64,000 nt of DNA. Origin: Gammaproteobacteria bacterium. GTDB taxonomy: Bacteria > Pseudomonadota > Gammaproteobacteria > Steroidobacterales > Woeseiaceae. Each line of letters begins with the position of its first letter. The stretch's first letter is position 1. Location: the NCBI GenBank assembly GCA_029864095.1, contig JAOTUB010000002.1, positions 53,114 through 117,113 on the forward strand. Direction: 5' to 3'. The position numbers were made by a program, and so were the translations under genes. Positions 19,569-27,671 of this stretch are shown in pieces. A model generated the notes under the pieces. The model did not search any database. It saw nothing but the letters and a program-made list of their open reading frames with translations, and was not told the DNA's origin.

Positions 19569-20322
19569 CGTGTTTGAGACTCAGGAAGGCGGGCGGCTCG
19601 CCGCCGCCATGAACCTCGAGCGTCGCGCCCGATACGTAAGCGGCGTCGTCGGATGCAAGGTACAGGCAGGCACGCCCGACGTCCTCGGGCAGCAACATCC
19701 TCTGCATCGGCATGCGCTGTTCGATCCGGCGAATGCCTTCCTCACCGCCATAGTGCGCTTCTGCGGCTTCGGTACGGGCGAGGCCGGCGACAATGACATT
19801 GACCCGGACGTCGGGCGCCCACTCCTGCGCCAGTGAACGAGTCAGGTTGACGAGGCCCGCCTTGGCGGCGCCGTAGGCCGCGGTTCCCGGCGACGGTCGA
19901 ATCGCCGACACGCTAGCGATATTGATGATCGACCCGCCATCATTCGCACGCATTGCGGCGTAAGCCTGCTGAGACAAAACCGCGGGTGCGATCAGGTTCA
20001 GCCGGATGATCGACTCGGTAAACCGCGGCGATGCGTCGGCGGCGGCTACCTCGGGACTGCCGCCGGCGTTGTTGACGAGCACGTCGACCCGACCCGTCAA
20101 TTCAACCACCGAATTGATCAGCGCCTGTGATTGGTCGGCATCACGCACGTCGGCGGTAATGAATCGAGCCGCCTGACCGTTGGCGACCGGCAGCGATTCC
20201 GGTACCTTGCGGCCGCAAATAACGACGGTGGCGCCGGCCTCCAGAAATCGTGTCGCGATACCGCGGCCGAGCCCCCGGCTGCCGCCGGTGACCACGACGG
20301 TCCTGTCGCTGAAGTCGCTCAC
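19561..20322 (-). CDS. SDR family oxidoreductase
   Basis: VVTGGSRGLGRGIATRFLEAGATVVICGR, VNNAGGSPE, AAYGAAKAGLVNLTRSLAQEW. Confidence 0.9.
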   Translation of the reverse strand: MSDFSDRTVVVTGGSRGLGRGIATRFLEAGATVVICGRKVPESLPVANGQAARFITADVRDADQSQALINSVVELTGRVDVLVNNAGGSPEVAAADASPRFTESIIRLNLIAPAVLSQQAYAAMRANDGGSIINIASVSAIRPSPGTAAYGAAKAGLVNLTRSLAQEWAPDVRVNVIVAGLARTEAAEAHYGGEEGIRRIEQRMPMQRMLLPEDVGRACLYLASDDAAYVSGATLEVHGGGEPPAFLSLKHDD

Positions 20323-20401
20323 CTAGGATTTCCAGTATTCGTAGAAAAGAAGTGAAATATTTATCATAATAGCTTATATTATCCGAAAAGTTTACTGATT
20401 T

Positions 20402-20415
20402 CGTAAAAATTTACG
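20402..20415. promoter_or_regulatory. Inverted repeat CGTAAA-AA-TTTACG upstream of the flavin reductase gene
   Basis: CGTAAAAATTTACG read directly in the divergent intergenic region 20323-20464. Confidence 0.5.
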
Positions 20416-20464
20416 CGAACAACGCAGCGGGAGACCGGCGATCAACGCTAGCAACGCACAGGAT

Positions 20465-21412
20465 TTGCGCGGCGCGCTCGGGCAGTTTGCCACCGGCGTC
20501 ACGGTAATCACCACAACAGATTCGGACGGGAGTCCCGTCGGTGTCACTGCATCGAGTTTCAATTCCGTGTCGCTGGATCCGCCCCTGGTGCTCTGGTCAC
20601 TGGCAAAGTCGGCGCGCTCTATGGCCGCGTTCGACCGATCCGGCTACTTCTGTGTGCATGTGCTGGCCGCGTCACAGGAAGCGCTGTCGGCACGATTTGC
20701 AACGCCAGGAAGCGACAAGTTCGGTGGCCAGGACTGGAGACCGGGACACGGCGGCGTTCCGCTGTTGCAGGAGTTCGCCGCGCGCTTTCAGTGCAAGACG
20801 ACGCACACTTACGAGGGTGGTGACCACCTGATATTCGTCGGCGAGGTGGTCGACTTCGAGAAAACCGCCGAGCCACCCCTGGTGTTTCACGGTGGTCGCT
20901 ATGCGCTCGCAAAGAGCAAGACCGCCGGCGAGCGGCCCGGCGCTGCCGTCGACGTCACGCACGGCACGTTCACCGAGAATTTCTTTCTGTATCTGCTTGC
21001 CAGGGCGCATTACCAGGCGTCGTCGGCATTGCGAGACGACTGGACCGCGGCCGGCATCGACGAAACCGAATACCTGACGCTTACTTTGCTTGGTTTGGGC
21101 GGGCCACTGTCATTGCAGGCGCTCCAGGTTCGGCTCGACCACACCGGACGCGCGCCGGACCATCGCACATTGCCGGCAATGATTGACAAGGGCTACGTGA
21201 CGGAAACGTCCGACGGCATGCATTACGCGATTACTGTGAAGGGCCGGGAGGTCTATCTCGCGTTGCTGGCAAAATCCAAGGCGATCGAGGAGCAGCTGCT
21301 CGCGGACTTTTCGGACAGCGACGTCGCCGAAGTGCGCGAATTCCTGCAGCGCTTCATCCGGCAAACAGACCCCGGCATCCCGGATTTCTGGCAGACCAGC
21401 AGTGCCGACTGA
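20465..21412 (+). CDS. flavin reductase with C-terminal MarR-like winged-helix domain (candidate HsaB-type reductase component)
   Basis: N-terminal LGQFATGVTVITTTDSDGSPVGVTASSFNSVSLDPPLVLWSLAKSA flavin reductase signature; C-terminal about 130 aa (TLTLLGLGGPLSLQALQVRLDHTGRAPDHRTLPAMIDKGYVTETSDGMHYAITVKGREVYLALLAKSKAIEEQLLADFSDSDV) with MarR-type pattern. TTG start or slightly upstream. Confidence 0.8.
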   Translation: MRGALGQFATGVTVITTTDSDGSPVGVTASSFNSVSLDPPLVLWSLAKSARSMAAFDRSGYFCVHVLAASQEALSARFATPGSDKFGGQDWRPGHGGVPLLQEFAARFQCKTTHTYEGGDHLIFVGEVVDFEKTAEPPLVFHGGRYALAKSKTAGERPGAAVDVTHGTFTENFFLYLLARAHYQASSALRDDWTAAGIDETEYLTLTLLGLGGPLSLQALQVRLDHTGRAPDHRTLPAMIDKGYVTETSDGMHYAITVKGREVYLALLAKSKAIEEQLLADFSDSDVAEVREFLQRFIRQTDPGIPDFWQTSSAD

Positions 21413-21435
21413 GTCCCCGGAAACTGTCGCCGCGC

Positions 21436-21460
21436 AATTTTGCACGTATAATGCAAAATT
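21436..21460. promoter_or_regulatory. Perfect 9-bp inverted repeat AATTTTGCA-N7-TGCAAAATT upstream of the TetR gene; candidate autoregulatory operator
   Basis: AATTTTGCACGTATAATGCAAAATT read directly, about 20 bp upstream of the TetR ORF start; same arms and spacing as 14138-14166; embeds TATAAT. Confidence 0.85.
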
Positions 21461-21478
21461 TTCCAGCGAGGCTCGGGA

Positions 21479-22153
21479 ATGGCTGGTGCGGAGCGGCGGC
21501 GCGGGCGTACGCCATCAATCAATCGGAAGCTTATCGAGCGCGCGGTGCGTGAAGTCGGCGCGAACGGAGAGGTAACCATGCACGGCGTGGCCAGTGAGCT
21601 CGGCGTCAATGTAACGACGCTTTACCGTCACACGGGAGGCCTCGACGCGCTGCTGCAGATGCACGCCTCGAACGTGTCGACCCGGTTGCCGCCGATGCCG
21701 GCCACCGCGGGCCAAAGCTGGCAGGACTGGTTGCGCAGCCTGGCCGAATTTTACCGCACTGCGTTCCTGGAGACGCCCGATCTTCTGCAGTATGCGCAGG
21801 CGGCACTTGACCCGGATTTCGAGCGGCTCGAGCAGGCGACCAAGACGCTGGTCGAATACGGCTTCAGCCCGCGCGAAGCCGCTCGCGCGCACGCCTTTCT
21901 GGTCAATACGGTCGTCGGTTACGTCCACCAGGAACTGCAGACACGTGCCGAGATTGCCGGCGGGTCGACACCAACCTATGCGAGCCTCGCCGAGACGCTC
22001 CGGTCCGATGCCAGTTCGCTGCCCACCCTGTCATCACTGAGCCTCGATGACGACGATTTCGATCTGGATACGAATTTTCGCTATTTCGTCAACTACACGA
22101 TCGACGGCATTGCGGCGCGCACCAGAACGTCGCGCGCGGACAAACTGCGCTGA
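21479..22153 (+). CDS. TetR family transcriptional regulator
   Basis: N-terminal RKLIERAVREVGANGEVTMHGVASELGVNVTTLYRHTGGLDALLQM HTH, helical C-terminal domain. Confidence 0.85.
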   Translation: MAGAERRRGRTPSINRKLIERAVREVGANGEVTMHGVASELGVNVTTLYRHTGGLDALLQMHASNVSTRLPPMPATAGQSWQDWLRSLAEFYRTAFLETPDLLQYAQAALDPDFERLEQATKTLVEYGFSPREAARAHAFLVNTVVGYVHQELQTRAEIAGGSTPTYASLAETLRSDASSLPTLSSLSLDDDDFDLDTNFRYFVNYTIDGIAARTRTSRADKLR

Positions 22154-22184
22154 GAGATCAACGAAACGCAAGACGGAGAACGAT

Positions 22185-23279
22185 ATGGGAACTGCAAAAG
22201 CAAAAGACTTCGACCTCGGGGAATTCACGTTTCCGCGCGGCTGGTTCATGATTGCCGAGGCGACAGAACTGGACAACGGGCCGATGGCGGTTCGTTTTTT
22301 CGGCAAGGACTTTGCGTTGTATCGGGGCACCAGTGGCAGGGTAGTCCTGCTCGATGCCTATTGCGTGCACATGGGCACCCACCTCACCGCAAGTCCGAGC
22401 GCGTCGATCGTTTTGAACAACGAGCAGATCGAGGGTGATTCCATTCGCTGCCCCTACCACGCCTGGCGCTACGCACCCGACGGTACCGTCGACGATATTC
22501 CCTACTTCGACGGTCCCTGCCCCAAGGGCGCGAAATTGAAATCCTATCCCGTCGTCGAGCAGCTCGGCGCCATCCTGATGTGGCACGATCCTGAGGACGG
22601 TGAGCCCGAATACGATGCGCCGAACGTCGATGCCTGGGAGAATCCGCAATGGACCAACGGCACTTACGATCATCTCGGCGAAATCCCGATCCATCCCCAG
22701 GAAATCATCGACAACATGGCGGACGCGCATCACCTGGGACCGACGCACGGTGCACCGTGCGAGTATTTCGAAAACGAGTACGACGGCCATCTCTACTATC
22801 AGCGCCAGGGCGGGTTTCATCGCATGTACAACGCGTACCTGACGACGTCCACCTGGTACACCGGTCCGGGCATGCTGATTTCCAGGCAGCGCTTCGGCGA
22901 AGCGAACGGCTACGAGTTCATATTCCATACGCCCATTGAGGACGGGCTGGTCAAAGCCTGGCACAACAATCTCGCGATGTCGCCGAACGCCCGGCCGACA
23001 GACGAGGACGTTACCAACGCGAAGCTCGCACAGGAAGGTGCGCTCGCCGCGTTCGCACAGGACTTCGACATCTGGACCAACAAGCGTCCGGCAACGACAA
23101 TCATGGCGTTACCGGTCGAACGCAATTTTCGCCGCGGCCGAACCTGGTACAAGCAGTTCTACAATCCACGCAGCAAGGCAGCCGAGTACCAGGAAAAAGT
23201 GAACGGCAAGCACTACTTGAGCAATTTGCCGGAACCCGGCGAGCTGGCGGAGGAACTGGAAGCTGCTATCGCGGGTTAG
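22185..23279 (+). CDS. kshA: Rieske 2Fe-2S oxygenase, KshA-like (3-ketosteroid 9alpha-hydroxylase oxygenase)
   Basis: YCVHMGTHL...IRCPYHAWRYAPDG Rieske motif (CxH...CxxH); mononuclear iron motif region NMADAHHLGPTHG. Start set to MGTAKAKDFDLGEF at 22185. Confidence 0.82.
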   Translation: MGTAKAKDFDLGEFTFPRGWFMIAEATELDNGPMAVRFFGKDFALYRGTSGRVVLLDAYCVHMGTHLTASPSASIVLNNEQIEGDSIRCPYHAWRYAPDGTVDDIPYFDGPCPKGAKLKSYPVVEQLGAILMWHDPEDGEPEYDAPNVDAWENPQWTNGTYDHLGEIPIHPQEIIDNMADAHHLGPTHGAPCEYFENEYDGHLYYQRQGGFHRMYNAYLTTSTWYTGPGMLISRQRFGEANGYEFIFHTPIEDGLVKAWHNNLAMSPNARPTDEDVTNAKLAQEGALAAFAQDFDIWTNKRPATTIMALPVERNFRRGRTWYKQFYNPRSKAAEYQEKVNGKHYLSNLPEPGELAEELEAAIAG

Positions 23280-23291
23280 TGCCCGCTGTGG

Positions 23292-24086
23292 CTAATTCGC
23301 ATCGGATCCGGTTATCGCCGCGATGCGCTGGTCGACCGTTCCGTCAAGCTCACGCAGCGGAGTCGTGTAGATGGTTTCGAAGACCGCTGTCATCCGGTTT
23401 TCGATTTCTTCAAGTAAGTGGTCGATATCGGGAATCGCCCTGAAGCAGTTGTAGCCGGTTTCGAGAAATTCTTGCAGCGCCCCGAACCCGGCCGCCCGCG
23501 CCGGACGTCGCATCGTCCGCAACAAGCCGCGTAGTAGCGATACGTTTGCCAGGGTTTTCAGCGTGCCACCCAGGTTCGTGACGAGATGTACGAGTTCAAG
23601 GCACGCTTCGAGCGTGCTCGCCTTGCGGCAGGCAACGCAATAATCACGATCGGTGAGGTCGGCGGGCAGTGACCCGCTCGCCGTAAGTCGTTCGAATATC
23701 CTGATGTTGATTTCGAGCACACGCGCGTTCAACTCGGCCGCTGTTGCAATCGTTTCCAGCGCATTGCCCGGCAATAGTCGGGTAATCGCCGGTGCGGCTC
23801 GTTCGAGATCCCGGTCACGGTCGCTGATTCCGGTGCCAGCGAGATCGCTGATCGTAAAGTCGATCGCATCTGCGTAGCTTTCACACTCGTAGACGTCGAC
23901 GAAGAAGCGCTTCAGGTAGTTCATTTGCCAACGGGTAAACCTGTCATATTGCTCGAGTCGCTCAGAATTCTTGAGATAGATCGCATGCAACTCGTTGCTG
24001 CGCCGAATCATCACGCGAAAATGCAGAGCTGCGGCTTGCCTCGATCCAGCCGGTGGATCGGTCTCGTGTTTCGAGACGGCAGTCAT
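23292..24086 (-). CDS. uncharacterised helical protein, FFLEE-motif-family-like
   Basis: RFTRWQMNYLKRFF...YADAIDFTISDLAGTGISDRDRDLERAAPAITRLLPGNALETIATAAELN resembles the remembered FFLEE-motif protein pattern; not verified by search. Confidence 0.6.
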   Translation of the reverse strand: MTAVSKHETDPPAGSRQAAALHFRVMIRRSNELHAIYLKNSERLEQYDRFTRWQMNYLKRFFVDVYECESYADAIDFTISDLAGTGISDRDRDLERAAPAITRLLPGNALETIATAAELNARVLEINIRIFERLTASGSLPADLTDRDYCVACRKASTLEACLELVHLVTNLGGTLKTLANVSLLRGLLRTMRRPARAAGFGALQEFLETGYNCFRAIPDIDHLLEEIENRMTAVFETIYTTPLRELDGTVDQRIAAITGSDAN

Positions 24087-24121
24087 AGCAAGCGATGTCC
24101 GATACTTGGCGGGACAGGTCG

Positions 24122-25474
24122 CTAGTATTGGCGATATCGCCGTTGCACGTGCCGTTGCCGGATACGTATCTGTTCGCGACGTTCGTCCTCGTTCACGACT
24201 CGGACGCCGGACGGAACGTGGCCCCGGACGTCCTGCAACCCGATCTTGCTGACCGTCAGCGCCGGCATTCGATCGGGCGGCTCGGCATAGGTGAACCGCA
24301 ATGCCATGAACCCCACCTTGAGACCGGTCGTGTCCAGCCAGTTGCGGACACCCGGGTCCGAGTGCGCAACGACCCAGCGGTAGTGTCCGTCAGCATCGCG
24401 TTCCGCCTGGAAACCATTGAGGCTGCTCTGAAAATTCGCGAAATCGAGCGACTCGCCCCAGAGGTTGGACAGCTGAAATCCGAGGTACAGTGGCGATACC
24501 TGTAGTTCCAGGTCGACAAGTAGCGCTTCATCGGGCGCGAGTTCGTAGACGCCGCCGGAATAGACGTTCGTGCTTTGCCCGCCGCCAGTGGCGATACCGA
24601 GCGCATTCGGCGGGTTGAGGTTGTTCCGCGGCATGAAGCGTTTACCGTCACCGTTCATGTCCTCGTAGGTCTCGAGAACGACGGCATAGAACTCGTTCCA
24701 GAAGCGCATCTGGTTGTTGACGATGTCGCCGATACGCTGCATCTGTCGCGCGGCCAGGTCCGGCGTCAGTGCCGGCGGCGGGTCCGCTTCCTCGCCGAGA
24801 CGCTCGATGTCCAGGTCAAGTGGCTGCTCGTGTTTCCAGTCATGGAACAACTCACGGATATTCAGGTAGCGGCCGACAAACTCGACATCGTGGCTCGTTC
24901 GGACCGAGGCCATGAAATTGCCCGTGTAGCCCGCAGGCCGCTCAGGCGCAAGGAGAATCTCGAACGAGCCGTCGTCCTCGATTTGCAGTTCATTGCTGGC
25001 AAGCGTGCTTGTGTTGATGCGCGATCCCGGCTTCAGTTCGGCAATCGAACCCGAATCCCCGGCATAGCCGCTGGCCAGTTCAAAGATTATGTATTGCGGG
25101 GCTCTGCTGCCGGGCACCGCCGCCTCGCCTCGCCAGTGCCGCGAATCCAGCGCTCGACCCGTAACGCGGTAGGTCAGTGCGCCGTCGATCTCGGCGCAGA
25201 GATACACGGCATCGCTGTTGTCAATCGTTGCCTTGTCCTGCGGCTGGATCGCGCGACGGATCGCCGGGTGCAGGGGATCGGCCAATGCCCGGTCGATGGC
25301 GCCGTAAAGAAAACCGAGCAGGTAACGGTAGCCCTCCGCAAGATTGCGCTCGTCGGCGGGCACCGGGTAAAGCTTCGGCTGGTCGATCGCGTCGCGCGCA
25401 TCCGACAGGCGGTCCAGCAACTCAGTCCAGGCCGTACGCAGCCTGATCGCGGCGTCTTTCGTTTGCTCATCCAT
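24122..25474 (-). CDS. uncharacterised protein, DUF1214-like
   Basis: C-terminal SNLWGESLDFANFQSSLNGFQAERDADGHYRWVVAHSDPGVRNWLDTTGLKVGFMALRFTY is DUF1214-like; start set to MDEQTKDAAIRL. Confidence 0.65.
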   Translation of the reverse strand: MDEQTKDAAIRLRTAWTELLDRLSDARDAIDQPKLYPVPADERNLAEGYRYLLGFLYGAIDRALADPLHPAIRRAIQPQDKATIDNSDAVYLCAEIDGALTYRVTGRALDSRHWRGEAAVPGSRAPQYIIFELASGYAGDSGSIAELKPGSRINTSTLASNELQIEDDGSFEILLAPERPAGYTGNFMASVRTSHDVEFVGRYLNIRELFHDWKHEQPLDLDIERLGEEADPPPALTPDLAARQMQRIGDIVNNQMRFWNEFYAVVLETYEDMNGDGKRFMPRNNLNPPNALGIATGGGQSTNVYSGGVYELAPDEALLVDLELQVSPLYLGFQLSNLWGESLDFANFQSSLNGFQAERDADGHYRWVVAHSDPGVRNWLDTTGLKVGFMALRFTYAEPPDRMPALTVSKIGLQDVRGHVPSGVRVVNEDERREQIRIRQRHVQRRYRQY

Positions 25475-26621
25475 GTGATGTTTCCACATCCCAATTGAAC
25501 TCATCGAAAAAGCCGGTCAGTTCTCGTCGGATGGTGTCTTCTTTCAAGTCGTATTCGGCCATCGTGTATTCGTGCTTGGCGACGTGCTGTCGCGATCTGG
25601 ACTGTTGCTCGTCGAGGATTTTTTCTAATGCCGGAGAAACGTCGAGGCCAATCTGTTGATACACGGCCTCAACCGTGGCTTTAGGTTCGGCAACCAATTC
25701 GCGATAATCCACGACGGCGTGCGGCACGTGCGGGCACCTCTCTAAAAATTGCCTGGGCATGCGATAGGCATCAAAGGACATCTGCGCAAGTACCTCGAGC
25801 GACTCCCGGTAGGATTCTTCCGGCCATCCCCTGCCGCGCCAGTTGCGCTCCATGAGTTTCAGCAAGCTCGGTATGCACTCGAACGGATGCCGGATGAGCA
25901 CGACAAAGCGTGCGCCGGGAAAGGTTTCGGCCAGGCTCGCGGTCCAGCCACAGAAAATCGGGTTCTTGCTCAGGTGAATTTTGTCGCCGCCATTCAGGTA
26001 GAGTTGCCGACGGACGCATTCACGGTAGTAATTCAGCCATCGCCGTCGCTTCTTTTCAGGCAGGCGGTCGGCGTAAAAGATGTCGAGCTCGTCCATGTAC
26101 GGCGCCTGCAGCGTCCAGTAACCCGAGGCGAATGCGAAGGTCATGACGAAATTGTCTTCTTCCGGGACCCACAAGCCGATGTGATGCATTTTCCGGCCGG
26201 GGCCGAACACTTTTTCGTCCCAGGCCTCCAGTCGCCGCCGAAAGAATCGGCCGAACAGTTTTCGATCGAGAATGCCGAAACCGCGAATGAGCTTCTTTTG
26301 GAGTAATGACGGAAAGAACATCTCCCAGTACAGAAAGAAACTGAAGCGCTCGCCGTCGGCCGCCATCAGCCGGTGCATCAGCGTCGTGCCGCTGCGTGCA
26401 TGGCCGACAATGAAAACCGGACTCTCGATCCTCTGCGTCCACAGGCGCGGAAAAACGAGGTAATCGAGCAGGAAAAACGTTGCGTGAACCAGGTAGAGCA
26501 GCGGCACACCGAACAACAGTTTCAACAGCAAACGAATTCGTTTCGCAGGCTTCCAGTGCCGCTCGCGCCAAAGCCGCCGCAGCATTTTGAAGTAGTATTC
26601 TGTGTCGAAATACATCAACAT
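25467..26621 (-). CDS. membrane-associated PAPS-type sulfotransferase family protein
   Basis: VFIVGHARSGTTLMHRLMAADG 5'-phosphosulfate loop, RFVVLIRHPFECIPSLLKLM 3'-phosphate motif, hydrophobic N-terminal segment. Confidence 0.8.
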   Translation of the reverse strand: MLMYFDTEYYFKMLRRLWRERHWKPAKRIRLLLKLLFGVPLLYLVHATFFLLDYLVFPRLWTQRIESPVFIVGHARSGTTLMHRLMAADGERFSFFLYWEMFFPSLLQKKLIRGFGILDRKLFGRFFRRRLEAWDEKVFGPGRKMHHIGLWVPEEDNFVMTFAFASGYWTLQAPYMDELDIFYADRLPEKKRRRWLNYYRECVRRQLYLNGGDKIHLSKNPIFCGWTASLAETFPGARFVVLIRHPFECIPSLLKLMERNWRGRGWPEESYRESLEVLAQMSFDAYRMPRQFLERCPHVPHAVVDYRELVAEPKATVEAVYQQIGLDVSPALEKILDEQQSRSRQHVAKHEYTMAEYDLKEDTIRRELTGFFDEFNWDVETSHG

Positions 26622-26665
26622 TACCGCATAGTCTATACTGAATTCGCAAAAATACTAGGTGATTA

Positions 26666-27595
26666 TTGATGAAACTGAAATCAAAGACCGTTTTTATCAC
26701 CGGCGCTTCCCGTGGCATCGGCCTCGCAATGGCCCGTCGCTTTGCCGCCGACGGCGCGAACGTCGTCATTGCCGCGAAGTCCGATACGGCGCACAAGTTC
26801 CTGCCGGGGACGATTCACGAAACAGCCGACGCGGTGCGGGACGCCGGCGGTCACGCGCTGGCACTGAAACTGGACGTGCGCAGCGACGAGGCGATCGGTG
26901 CAGCCATCGAAGCCGCCGTCAGGGAATTCGGTGGTATTGACGTGCTGGTCCACAACGCCGGCGCGTACTGGCTCAAGCCAACCGTCGAGTTTTCCGTGAA
27001 ACGCCACGACCTTGTATTCGATATTAATGAGCGCGCCTATTTTCTGCTCGCGAGGGCGGCGCATCCGTATCTCTGCCGGTCCGATAACCCCCACATTCTG
27101 GGGCTCGCGCCGCCGATCGACCTGAACCCCGTCTGGTTCATGAATTCGTCGGCGTACACGGTGTCGAAATACGCCATGAGCCTGTACACGCTCGGCTGGG
27201 CGGCCGAGTGGAAAGATGACGGCATTGCCGTCAACACGCTATGGCCCCGCTGCGGCATCTATTCGCCGTCGGCCGTCATCCACGGCGGCGAGGACCTGGT
27301 GAAGGAGTTCCGCAAACCCGAGATCATGGCCGATGCGGCCTACGGCATCGTGACCCGGCCGAGCCGCGAGTTCACCGGTAACCACTGCATCGACGACTCG
27401 TTTCTTTACGACAACGGCGTCACGGACCTTGACCAGTACGCGATGCAGCCGGGGCACCCGCTGGTACCCGACTACATGGTGCCGCTGGATTCGCCGCCGC
27501 CGCCCGGCGTCGCCCTGACGAAGAATCGCCTCTACGACTTTACGACCGGAGAACTGCTGCCCGGCGCGCAGGTCGGCATGGCCGGCAAGGACTGA
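26666..27595 (+). CDS. SDR family oxidoreductase, HSDL2-like
   Basis: VFITGASRGIGLAMARRFAADGANVVIAAKS, LVHNAGAYWL, SSAYTVSKYAMSLYTLGWAAEW. Confidence 0.85.
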   Translation: MMKLKSKTVFITGASRGIGLAMARRFAADGANVVIAAKSDTAHKFLPGTIHETADAVRDAGGHALALKLDVRSDEAIGAAIEAAVREFGGIDVLVHNAGAYWLKPTVEFSVKRHDLVFDINERAYFLLARAAHPYLCRSDNPHILGLAPPIDLNPVWFMNSSAYTVSKYAMSLYTLGWAAEWKDDGIAVNTLWPRCGIYSPSAVIHGGEDLVKEFRKPEIMADAAYGIVTRPSREFTGNHCIDDSFLYDNGVTDLDQYAMQPGHPLVPDYMVPLDSPPPPGVALTKNRLYDFTTGELLPGAQVGMAGKD

Positions 27596-27671
27596 CGTCG
27601 CGATCGTTTGAGAGATCGAGGCGCACGCACTGCATTGGTCGAAAACCTGCCGCGGGCGATGCGCGCAGCGA

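Noticed and set aside
24575-25498. 307-aa plus-strand ORF
   Set aside because: Antisense to the DUF1214-like gene; no motif recognised.
27596-27671. Possible terminator hairpin CGATCG...GATCG between convergent genes
   Set aside because: Stem is only about 4-5 bp with no T-tract; too weak to call.
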